Source of the DNA: CAZYWA01 sp964650975 [NCBI: uncultured bacterium]
GTDB lineage: Bacteria; JADJOY01
Length of the DNA: 5,453 bases
NCBI GenBank assembly: GCA_964650975.1
Contig: CAZYWA010000538.1
Span: 1-5,453 of the forward strand
Direction: 5' to 3'
In this document: positions 1 through 5,453 of the stretch, one piece after another
Layout of the letters: each line of letters begins with the position of its first letter
How positions within the stretch are numbered: position 1 is the stretch's first letter
Notes under the pieces: generated by a model
Told to the model about the DNA's origin: nothing
What the model saw: the letters and a program-made list of their open reading frames with translations, nothing else
The model's database searches: none
Made by a program: the position numbers and the translations under genes

Positions 1-150
1 TCGGGGCGGGGGGTTGCGTTGGGTTTCGGGTGGCCGGGGTTGGCCCCCCGGGGGGGGGGGGGCGGGCGGGGGGGGGGGGGGGGGGGCCATTACGCAGGCG
101 ACGGCCGTGCACCCGACCATCCACCGCATCAGCCGGACCAGTCGAAGCAT
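1..150 (-). CDS. Possible start of a downstream gene, partial and running into low-complexity sequence
   Basis: Forty-one bases after the fusion-protein stop, an ATG at 150-148 opens a minus-strand frame that has no stop before the window end. It begins MLRLVRLMRWMVGCTAVACV, a basic N-terminus followed by a short hydrophobic stretch, as in a signal peptide or lipoprotein leader (AVAC at 16-19 is a loose lipobox). It then becomes almost pure proline because it is read through the G/C homopolymer block at 44-86. Alternative starts in the same frame are at 129 and 120. No clear Shine-Dalgarno sequence precedes any of them. The N-terminal 20 residues look plausible for a sixth operon gene; everything after about residue 22 is unreliable if the homopolymer is an artefact. 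Function cannot be stated. Confidence 0.3.
   Translation of the reverse strand, partial: MLRLVRLMRWMVGCTAVACVMAPPPPPPPAPPPPGGQPRPPETQRNPPPR
44..86. repeat. G/C homopolymer low-complexity block
   Basis: Six C are followed by thirteen G (50-62), C, three G, C and nineteen G (68-86). The 40 bases to its left are also G-rich with short G runs. Nothing else in the window looks like this. The position at the very end of the sequence suggests a contig-end or poly-G sequencing artefact. If real, it would encode a polyproline tract on the minus strand and could form a G-quadruplex on the plus strand. Confidence 0.85.
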
Positions 151-191
151 GGCCGCCGGCGGCGCGAAGATCCACCGCGCCGTAGCTCGCC

Positions 192-2768
192 TCATCGGGC
201 AGGGCCGGGTTTCGTGGACAGTGCCTGCAGAGCTCGCTCCATCTCATCCAGGCGCTGGCGCGCCGCCGCTTGTTCCACCTGGAGTCCCGCCAGCGCGCGG
301 CTGGCCTGCGCGAGGGTCGGTGCCGCAGTGCTCTCCTCCGCGGCCATCACGACCTCGGGCACCAGCAAACGAACCTCCGCTTCGAGCTTCGCGGCCGCTG
401 CCGCGTCGCCTGCGCGCGCGGCGATCGCGTAGCGTGAGAGCGCGCGTCCCGCACGCCGCGCCGCGGCCACGGCGGGCGTGAGCTCGAGCACTGGGTCGGG
501 CTCGCTCTCGGTGTGTCGTGCGAGGTCGTCGACGAAGTCGGCCAGCTCGGCACCCGTGAACCAATCCTTGTCGCCGTCTCGACCGACCCGTGTGAGGCGC
601 GGCGCCTCGAACTCGATCCGCGGGTGCTCGTCGGTGTTGAGAAGACCGGGAGGCACGAGATCTCCTGCCGATGCGAGGTCCGAAGCGTAGAGCATCGCGA
701 GCCCAGCTGGCTCGGCGAGCAGCGGATCCCGCGCCCAATCGGGGAGCGCAGCGATTCGGGCCGCGGCTGCATCCAGGTCGACGCGGCGCTCGCCGCTCTG
801 TCCCACGAGCGCCACGACCGGACGGTCGGGGTAGAAGTCGGATCGCCACAGGCTGGTGTGTGGAAATACCGACAGGAACGTGCGTGCGACGAGCGAGAAC
901 TCGCCGCGCGTGAGCTGATAGAGCGGCAACCACTGGCAGAAGATCCCGGCGCTCGCGAGCTTCCGCGCGGCGGTCTGGTACATCTCGCGCGAGTAGAGGC
1001 TGGTGGCACCGGCGTGCCAGGGAACGAAGAGATCCGAGACGATGACGTCGAAGCGATCGGCGGACGCGGCAATCCCGGCGCGCCCGTCGCCGGCCACCAG
1101 CGTCACGCCGGGCCGGGTGAGCAGCTCGGCGTTCCACGGGCCGAACTCGCGTCGTGCAGCCACCGCGACCTCGGGCACCAGCTCGAAAACCGTGGTGCGG
1201 CCGATGCCGAGCGCCACCGCCGCGCTGGCAGTGATCCCGGTCGCGAGCCCGACGAACGCCACGTTCCCGGGCGCCGGATGGAGCACCAGCGGCAAGAGGC
1301 CGAGCCGACGCTCGGGCACCGCCGCGAAGCTGCCGCCGAGCAGGTAGTAGTTGTCGAGGCGGAGCTGGCGGTCCCCATCGTCGTCGACGACGGTGACGAT
1401 GCCGCTCGGGCCCTCGATGAGCTCGCGCAACGTCTCCGAGCCTGCGCGCAGGTGAACGATGGGGGCGCGGGTCGGATCGAGCAACGCTGCGGCAAGGATC
1501 GCGGCGTATCCCACGGGACGCAGCCAGCTTCCGAAGGCCGCGAGACACTCGCCGAGCACTGCGTAACCGAGGGACGCGACCAGTGCGGTTCCACGCAGGC
1601 CAATGTGCGGGATCGCGAGGAATCCCGCTCCCAACGCGCCCGCGATACCACCCACTGCGTTGGCGGCGCTCGCGGTGCCGAGCGGGCGCGCCGCCCCGAA
1701 GCCGGCTCCCCACGCCGACCAGATCGCAGGGAACGCGACTCCCGATGCGAATGCCGCCGGGCCCGCGGTGATGGCGGCGAGCCCGACGATCCGTGACACG
1801 TACTCGGCAAGTCCCGAGCGCATACCGAAGTAGGAAAGACCGTCGGTGAGGCGCACCAGCACCCACACGCCTGCTGCGGTAGTGATCGATGCGACGACCG
1901 CAGCGCCTGCGGCGACCGTGAGCGGGCGGATTCTGCGCAAGAGCGCCGCCGCCGTGAAGGAACCGGCGGCCGACCCGAGGATGAAGACCAGCGTCACCGC
2001 CGTGAAAGAGTAGACGGAGTTGTGGAGTACCTGTGCGAAGAGGCGTGCCCAGGTGACCTCCAGTCCGAGGCCCAGGGCGCCCACGCCGAATGCCGCGGCA
2101 GTAAGCAGTGACCGCGCCGGCAACTCCATGGAAGCTGCCGTGGAGATCGGCCGCGGTTTCGGTTCCGACAAATGGGCGCAGGGGAGGCGGCGCGCCACGA
2201 GCAACGCCGTGAGTCCGGCCAGTACGCTCGCCGCGGCCGCCACGGCGTAGCTCGCGGTGACGCCGATCCATCCCGGCAGTCCGAAGCCGGCGAGGGCCGT
2301 GCCGAGCGCGCCGCCCGCGGTGTTGAGCGCATAGAGCGCACCCCCGTGCACCCCGAGCCGTCGCGGATCGACCAGCGCCGCTCCCAGCACCGGCAGAGTT
2401 GCGCCCAGGCACACGGTCGCGGGTAGGGTGGCGAGCGCAACGAACGCAGCTCTCGAGGCCGGGCCGCCTCCGGCGAGCCAGCCGATCACCCGGTCCTGGC
2501 CGGCAACCCGAAATGCCAGCACCGACCACAGCGCCCCGGTCGCGACACCAACCTCCAGCAACCCGTAGATCCTTGCCGAGCCCCAGCCACGAGCCCGCCG
2601 GCCGAGCGCTCCTCCCCAGCCCAGCCCGCCGAAGTAGCAAGCCAGCACCGTCGCGGTCGTGGCCGCGGTCTGTCCGCAGACCAGCCCCGCCGACCGCATC
2701 CACAGCATCTCGAGCGCCAAGGCCGCGGCACCCGAGAGGAAGAAGCACGGCCACAGCAGCGCGGTCAC
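192..2768 (-). CDS. Fused MFS-like membrane protein / spermidine-synthase-like domain protein
   Basis: This 858-residue protein has an N-terminal membrane half and a C-terminal soluble half. Residues 1-430 carry about 12-13 hydrophobic spans in two similar halves: FFLSGAAALALEMLWMR (9-25) and AFGVGALGLGLEVTWARL (226-243) repeat the same SG/GxLxLE-W-R pattern. Residues 440-725 resemble the spermidine synthase Rossmann fold: LDNYYLLGGS (471-480), the nucleotide loop VGLATGITA (506-514), acidic Glu529 after strand 2, GDGR (560-563), FDVIVSDLFVP (573-583), then NTDEHPRIEFEAPR (711-724), typical of this fused class. Residues 765-850 are Ala-rich, helical and possibly coiled-coil. Canonical synthase substrate residues (YHEM, DSxDP) are absent, so polyamine synthesis is not assured and the reaction is unknown. 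The start is GTG at 2768, overlapping the permease stop (GTGA) and placing TM1 at the N-terminus; AGGAG is a distant 13 bases upstream, suggesting translational reinitiation. The next Met (residue 21) would destroy TM1. Confidence 0.88.
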   Translation of the reverse strand: MTALLWPCFFLSGAAALALEMLWMRSAGLVCGQTAATTATVLACYFGGLGWGGALGRRARGWGSARIYGLLEVGVATGALWSVLAFRVAGQDRVIGWLAGGGPASRAAFVALATLPATVCLGATLPVLGAALVDPRRLGVHGGALYALNTAGGALGTALAGFGLPGWIGVTASYAVAAAASVLAGLTALLVARRLPCAHLSEPKPRPISTAASMELPARSLLTAAAFGVGALGLGLEVTWARLFAQVLHNSVYSFTAVTLVFILGSAAGSFTAAALLRRIRPLTVAAGAAVVASITTAAGVWVLVRLTDGLSYFGMRSGLAEYVSRIVGLAAITAGPAAFASGVAFPAIWSAWGAGFGAARPLGTASAANAVGGIAGALGAGFLAIPHIGLRGTALVASLGYAVLGECLAAFGSWLRPVGYAAILAAALLDPTRAPIVHLRAGSETLRELIEGPSGIVTVVDDDGDRQLRLDNYYLLGGSFAAVPERRLGLLPLVLHPAPGNVAFVGLATGITASAAVALGIGRTTVFELVPEVAVAARREFGPWNAELLTRPGVTLVAGDGRAGIAASADRFDVIVSDLFVPWHAGATSLYSREMYQTAARKLASAGIFCQWLPLYQLTRGEFSLVARTFLSVFPHTSLWRSDFYPDRPVVALVGQSGERRVDLDAAAARIAALPDWARDPLLAEPAGLAMLYASDLASAGDLVPPGLLNTDEHPRIEFEAPRLTRVGRDGDKDWFTGAELADFVDDLARHTESEPDPVLELTPAVAAARRAGRALSRYAIAARAGDAAAAAKLEAEVRLLVPEVVMAAEESTAAPTLAQASRALAGLQVEQAAARQRLDEMERALQALSTKPGPAR

Positions 2769-3649
2769 GGTGCGCGCGCCGCTCCTAGGCCCCGGCGCAG
2801 CGCGGTGACCCCTCCGATTGCGGCCAGCGCCACGCTCGCCACCGCGATCTCCGCGGGACCGAGCGGCATGTCGAATCGATAGGCGAGGTAGAACCCGGCG
2901 AAGGCCGAAGCCGCGCCGAGCAGCGCGGAGCCGAGCGAGAACGTCATCATCCGCCGTGCCACGAGCCGCATCGCGACCGGCGGGATCACCAGAAATCCGA
3001 AGGTCGCCATCGGACCCGCGGTCATCACGCCCAGCGAGATCACGATTCCGATGAGCACGTAGAGGGCCAGGTCCCAGAGCGCCGCGCGCTTGCCGAACAC
3101 CACCGCGAGATCGCGGTCGAACGACACCAGCAAGAGCTCCTTCTGGAACGCGAGCAGCGCAACCGCGACTGCGCCGAAGATCCAGAACATTCCGGCGAGG
3201 CCGGCGCCGGTGGTTGCGAGGATGTCGCCCTTGAGCAGGCCCACGATCTCGGCGTCGCCGTGCGGGTCCTTGGCCAGGAAAAGGATCGTGACGGCGCCCG
3301 CGATGGCGTAGGTGGTGCCGATACGGGCCTCCACGGTGCCGCGCCCGCGCCGCTCGAACGCGGCGAGCAGCAGCGTCGCGACGAGGGTGAACACCACCGA
3401 ACCGGCAAGCGCCAGCGTGCGCTCGCCTCCTTCCATGTGCTGGTGCTCTCCGGCGAGCCACGAATACGCGAGGAACGACCCCGCGATTCCCGCCGACGAG
3501 ATCTGCGGCAGCGCCACGCCCAGGAACACCATCCGGCGCAGCACGAAGTAGACACCGACCAGCGGGCACACGAGTCCCACCAGCAGGCTGGCGACCAGCG
3601 CGTCGCGCAGCAGGAACCCCGGCTTGAGGATCTCGATCAGCGTGTTCAT
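2765..3649 (-). CDS. znuB: Inner-membrane permease of the metal ABC importer (ABC-3 family, ZnuB type)
   Basis: This 294-residue polytopic protein forms the metal channel, probably as a homodimer with two ZnuC-type subunits. About eight to nine hydrophobic spans can be seen (roughly 14-38, 43-66, 79-98, 110-126, 145-170, 190-210, 212-232, 236-256, 264-282). The segment SFDRDLAVVFGKRA (176-189) matches the cytoplasmic coupling region of ABC-3 permeases (usually FDxxxAxxxG), and TFGFLVIPPVAMRL (216-229) the conserved pore-side helix. After the second span it reads LPQISSAGIAGSFL where many family members have a His-containing SHASLPG-like motif, so it belongs to a variant subgroup. An externally placed loop holds GEHQHMEGGE (67-76) with two histidines. 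The start at 3649 has GGAGG (3658-3654) four bases upstream and overlaps the ATPase stop as ATGA. The stop overlaps a GTG start of the next gene. An upstream in-frame extension of 32 residues lies inside the ATPase gene and is rejected. Confidence 0.94.
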   Translation of the reverse strand: MNTLIEILKPGFLLRDALVASLLVGLVCPLVGVYFVLRRMVFLGVALPQISSAGIAGSFLAYSWLAGEHQHMEGGERTLALAGSVVFTLVATLLLAAFERRGRGTVEARIGTTYAIAGAVTILFLAKDPHGDAEIVGLLKGDILATTGAGLAGMFWIFGAVAVALLAFQKELLLVSFDRDLAVVFGKRAALWDLALYVLIGIVISLGVMTAGPMATFGFLVIPPVAMRLVARRMMTFSLGSALLGAASAFAGFYLAYRFDMPLGPAEIAVASVALAAIGGVTALRRGLGAARAP

Positions 3650-4374
3650 GCGACCTCCGCGCGTGAACGGAAGAGCGACGCCGGCCCGTGCTCGAGCAGC
3701 ATGTCCTCGGTGCTGCCCTTCACCGCGCGCCCCTCGTCCACCCACACGATCGACTGGACCACCGCCCGGATCGCGCCCAGGTGATGGCTCACCAGCACCA
3801 CGGTGAGGTCGCGCTCGCGATGCAGTCGTGCGAGCAGCGTCGTGATCGTGGCTTCCGCCTCGGCATCCACCCCCGCGGTGGGTTCGTCGAGGAACAGCAC
3901 TTCGGGCTCGGCAGCGAGCGCGCGCGCGATCAGCACCCGCTGCTTTTGCCCGCCGGACATCGCCCAGAAGGGGCGACGCGCGAGATCGAGAAGGCCCACC
4001 TGAGCGAGTGCCTCGCGAGCGCGCTCGCGCTCGACGCGGCCCGCGCGCGAGAACGGGCCCAGCTTGCCGTAGGTGCCCATGAGCACCACCTCGAAGGCGC
4101 TGAGGGGAAAAATCGGGTCGAGGGCGTCGCGCTGGGGGACGTACCCGGGCGGACTCGCGAGGCGGTCGAACGAGTACTCGATCCGCCCCGCGAGCACCGG
4201 ATGGAGCCCCAGAATCCCACGCATCAAGGTGGTCTTCCCGGCCCCGTTGGGGCCGAGCAGCGCCACGAACTCGCCCCTCTCCACGGTGAGTGACACCCCG
4301 GCGAGGACTCGATGCCCGGGATATCCAAGCGCAACGCCTTGCAACGTGATCGCAGCGGCTTTGGTCTTGGGCAT
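3646..4374 (-). CDS. znuC: ATP-binding protein of the metal ABC importer (ZnuC type)
   Basis: This 242-residue cytoplasmic ATPase powers metal import through the ZnuB-type permease. All ABC motifs are visible in order: Walker A GPNGAGKTT (41-49), Q-loop YVPQ with Gln81, signature MSGGQKQR (139-146), Walker B VLFLDEP with catalytic Glu164 (159-165), D-loop AGVD (167-170) and switch His197 in VSHH. The segment FPLSAFEVVLMGTYG (89-103) matches the stretch after the Q-loop that contacts the permease in zinc/manganese ATPases. The signature begins with Met instead of the usual Leu, a mild variation. The length is normal for the family, with no C-terminal regulatory domain. The ATG at 4374-4372 shares one base with the preceding stop, and AGGGA at 4384-4380 is a suitable ribosome site five bases upstream. 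The stop overlaps the permease start as ATGA. The frame stays open far upstream of this ATG, but that part overlaps the receptor gene and is not coding. Confidence 0.95.
   Translation of the reverse strand: MPKTKAAAITLQGVALGYPGHRVLAGVSLTVERGEFVALLGPNGAGKTTLMRGILGLHPVLAGRIEYSFDRLASPPGYVPQRDALDPIFPLSAFEVVLMGTYGKLGPFSRAGRVERERAREALAQVGLLDLARRPFWAMSGGQKQRVLIARALAAEPEVLFLDEPTAGVDAEAEATITTLLARLHRERDLTVVLVSHHLGAIRAVVQSIVWVDEGRAVKGSTEDMLLEHGPASLFRSRAEVA
3654..3658 (-). promoter_or_regulatory. Ribosome binding site of the permease gene
   Basis: GGAGG on the minus strand lies four bases upstream of the ATG at 3649, inside the last codons of the ATPase gene. It fixes the permease start against the longer in-frame opening at 3745. 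Confidence 0.75.
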
Positions 4375-5291
4375 CAGCTTCCCTGAACGGCCTTCACCAT
4401 GGTGCGGACGTTGTGATCGATGAAGCTCAAGTAGTCCTTGGTGTCGGGCAGACCCCCGACCATCGCCGGGAGCTCGACCAGCTTTGCGCCCGTGGCCTGC
4501 GCGATGGTCTCCGCGAGGCCGGCCGGGTAGTGGAGCTCGCGCACCACCAGATCGACCTTGTCGCGCTTCATCTGTTCCTCGAGCTCCGCCACGTGGCTCG
4601 GCGTGGGATCGACCCCGGCGCGCACTTCGATGGTGCCAACCGACTCCATGCCGAAGCGCTCCGCGAAGTAGAGAAGATCCGGGTGGTAGCTCACCAGCTT
4701 CTTGCCCTTGAGCGGCGCTGCCATCTCTTCCCAGCGTGCGATCGCCGCATCGAGCTTCGCCAGGTAGGCGTCGAGGTTTTGCTTGTAGATGGCTCCGTGC
4801 TCGGGATCGTTCTTGGTGAATCCGTCGGCGATGGCGCGAGCGATGTCCTTGCCGTGCACCGGATCGAGGTTGTAGTGCGGGTTCCCCATCGGGTGCTGAT
4901 CCCCAAGGGCGCGATCGATCCGGGTGGGGACCTCGAGCGGCACGAAGCCGACCGAGCAGTCGACGTAGCCCGGTGTGTCGCGCTGGATCTTGGAATTCCG
5001 CGAAGCCTCGAGAAGTGCCGGCAGGAACGCGTGCTCCGCGTCGAGGCCGAGCAACAGCACCACGTCCGCCTTGCTGAGCAGCACCGCGAAGCTCGGTTTC
5101 ATCGGCACCCCGTGGATGTCCTCGACACCGGTCGCGAGGCTCGTGATGTCGACCAGGTCGCCGCCCACGTTGCGGCCGATGTCCGCGAGGTCGGGAATGG
5201 TGGCCACCACGTCGAGCTTGGCGGCCGCCGGAACGGCACCGGCCGCGCACCAAGCGGTCAGCGCCACGATCAGGATCGTGAATCGTTTCAT
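4374..5291 (-). CDS. znuA: Periplasmic zinc/manganese-type metal-binding protein of an ABC importer (ZnuA/cluster A-I family)
   Basis: This 305-residue protein is the solute receptor that captures a divalent metal in the periplasm and delivers it to the ZnuB-type permease encoded two genes downstream. Residues 1-24 are a Sec signal peptide (MKRF, hydrophobic core, cleavage probably after AAA24). Likely metal ligands are His60 (EDIHGVPMKPS), His139 (NPHYNLDP, the family's NPHxWxDP-like motif) and His203 (SYHPDLLYFAERFG). The three-His pattern favours zinc over manganese, whose receptors usually have Glu at the third position. The fourth ligand is unclear; Asp283 or Asp286 near the end (VGGLPDTKDY) are candidates. 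The long His-rich loop of enterobacterial ZnuA is reduced to DQHPMGNPH. The start at 5291 is chosen because GAGGAG lies six bases upstream and the signal peptide begins there; ATG 5297 abuts the GAGGAG and ATG 5336 lies inside the upstream gene. The stop overlaps the ATPase start (TGATG). Family certain, metal inferred. Confidence 0.93.
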   Translation of the reverse strand: MKRFTILIVALTAWCAAGAVPAAAKLDVVATIPDLADIGRNVGGDLVDITSLATGVEDIHGVPMKPSFAVLLSKADVVLLLGLDAEHAFLPALLEASRNSKIQRDTPGYVDCSVGFVPLEVPTRIDRALGDQHPMGNPHYNLDPVHGKDIARAIADGFTKNDPEHGAIYKQNLDAYLAKLDAAIARWEEMAAPLKGKKLVSYHPDLLYFAERFGMESVGTIEVRAGVDPTPSHVAELEEQMKRDKVDLVVRELHYPAGLAETIAQATGAKLVELPAMVGGLPDTKDYLSFIDHNVRTMVKAVQGS

Positions 5292-5297
5292 GGTCAT

Positions 5298-5303
5298 CTC
5301 CTC
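5298..5303 (-). promoter_or_regulatory. Ribosome binding site of the metal-binding protein gene
   Basis: GAGGAG on the minus strand lies six bases upstream of the ATG at 5291 and directly abuts the ATG at 5297. Normal spacing therefore selects 5291. The site overlaps the TGA stop (5304-5302) of the outer-membrane protein gene, so ribosomes ending there are placed at the next start. Confidence 0.8.
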
Positions 5304-5453
5304 ACCGGTCCTTGAAGCCATGCACGTGGCTTCCAAGAATGACGGTCCACTGCGCGAAAAATTCGTTGTCGTTACGATCGGGTTCGTCGAGGTACGTGTA
5401 TTCGAGTCGGAGCCGCTGGAATTCGGAGGCCCAGATCGTGAGATAGGGCGAGT
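5302..5453 (-). CDS. C-terminal end of a probable outer-membrane beta-barrel protein (partial, 5' end beyond window)
   Basis: An open frame enters from the right edge and gives 49 residues before a TGA at 5304-5302. The visible peptide starts SPYLTIWASEFQRLRL and ends FFAQWTVILGSHVHGFKDR. It reads as two alternating polar/aromatic strands (around EFQRLRLEYTY and FFAQWTVIL) joined by an acidic turn (DEPDRNDN), which is typical of the closing strands of an outer-membrane barrel. The ending carries two histidines (SHVHGF) rather than a plain terminal Phe. From memory, similar His-containing endings occur in barrel proteins encoded beside zinc ABC transporters, but this was not searched. Its stop overlaps the ribosome site of the metal-binding protein gene, so the two are very likely in one operon. 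A role in moving metal or a metal complex across the outer membrane is inferred from context. That this is coding sequence is fairly sure; the family assignment is moderate. Confidence 0.65.
   Translation of the reverse strand, partial: SPYLTIWASEFQRLRLEYTYLDEPDRNDNEFFAQWTVILGSHVHGFKDR
5314..5333 (-). other. Perfect 7-bp inverted repeat just upstream of the metal-binding protein gene
   Basis: GAAGCCA (5314-5320) and TGGCTTC (5327-5333) are exact reverse complements separated by six bases, with a further three pairs (CTT/AAG) beyond a one-base bulge. The element lies within the last codons of the outer-membrane protein gene (encoding GSHVHGF), ten bases before the GAGGAG ribosome site. In the mRNA it could fold as a hairpin. 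It does not resemble an AT-rich Zur box. A regulatory role is only a possibility. Confidence 0.4.

Noticed and set aside
161-181. Inverted repeat GGCGCG/CGCGCC with a 9-base loop after the last gene, as a terminator
   Set aside because: There is no T-run after the stem in the minus direction, and short GC stems are expected by chance in this composition; the operon may also continue to the left.
513-1796. 427-codon plus-strand open frame
   Set aside because: It is antisense to the fusion gene, has no recognisable motif and an Arg/Glu/Gly-rich composition, and is explained by GC-rich codon bias on the other strand.
2769-3569. In-frame open extension that would make the fusion protein 1125 residues long
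   Set aside because: It overlaps almost the whole permease gene in another frame and reads as Arg/Gly-rich shadow sequence; the GTG at 2768 starts exactly at the first membrane span.
5247-5249. Cys15 of the receptor as a lipoprotein attachment site
   Set aside because: The preceding residues are T-A-W, and Trp at -1 does not fit a lipobox; an AAA cleavage site further on suits an ordinary signal peptide.
4375-5253. In-frame open extension of the ATPase to 535 residues
   Set aside because: It overlaps the receptor gene, is Arg-rich without motifs, and the ATG at 4374 has a ribosome site and begins a normal-length ATPase.
4413-5315. 300-codon plus-strand open frame
   Set aside because: It is antisense to the receptor gene, whose signal peptide and ligand motifs are convincing; the plus-strand translation has no coherent domain.
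5292-5336. Earlier receptor start at 5336 (MEATCMASRTG...)
   Set aside because: It lies inside the upstream gene, has no ribosome site, and would put a polar extension before the signal peptide.

Overview
The window holds one tightly packed, leftward (minus-strand) operon from a GC-rich bacterium. An envelope with an outer membrane is likely, because the right edge carries what looks like the end of an outer-membrane beta-barrel gene, followed by a secreted metal-binding protein with a cleavable signal peptide. The codons are strongly GC-biased throughout, which also explains the many long open frames on the opposite strand. The sequence alone does not fix the phylum. A soil or sediment GC-rich Gram-negative lineage (Myxococcota-like, Binatota-like or Eisenbacteria-like) is a guess.

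In transcription order (right to left): (1) the last 49 codons of a probable outer-membrane protein (5302-5453, partial); (2) a ZnuA-type periplasmic metal-binding protein (4374-5291); (3) a ZnuC-type ATPase (3646-4374); (4) a ZnuB-type ABC-3 family permease (2765-3649); (5) a large fusion of a multi-span MFS-like membrane domain with a spermidine-synthase-like methyltransferase-fold domain (192-2768). The junctions are a 10-base gap, TGATG, ATGA and GTGA, so all five genes are probably co-transcribed and translationally coupled. No promoter is visible inside the window; it must lie further right, beyond the window.

Genes 2-4 form a complete importer for a divalent transition metal, most likely zinc (periplasmic capture, inner-membrane channel, ATP drive). 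The partial gene upstream could supply the outer-membrane step. The fifth gene is the unusual member. It belongs to the fused MFS/spermidine-synthase-like class, which has no settled function. Its coupling to a metal importer raises the possibility of a metal-related small molecule or polyamine-like product, but this is inference only.

The left end (1-191) has no solid gene. It contains an extreme G/C homopolymer block that looks like a contig-end or sequencing artefact, and a possible start of a sixth minus-strand gene (ATG at 150) running into it.
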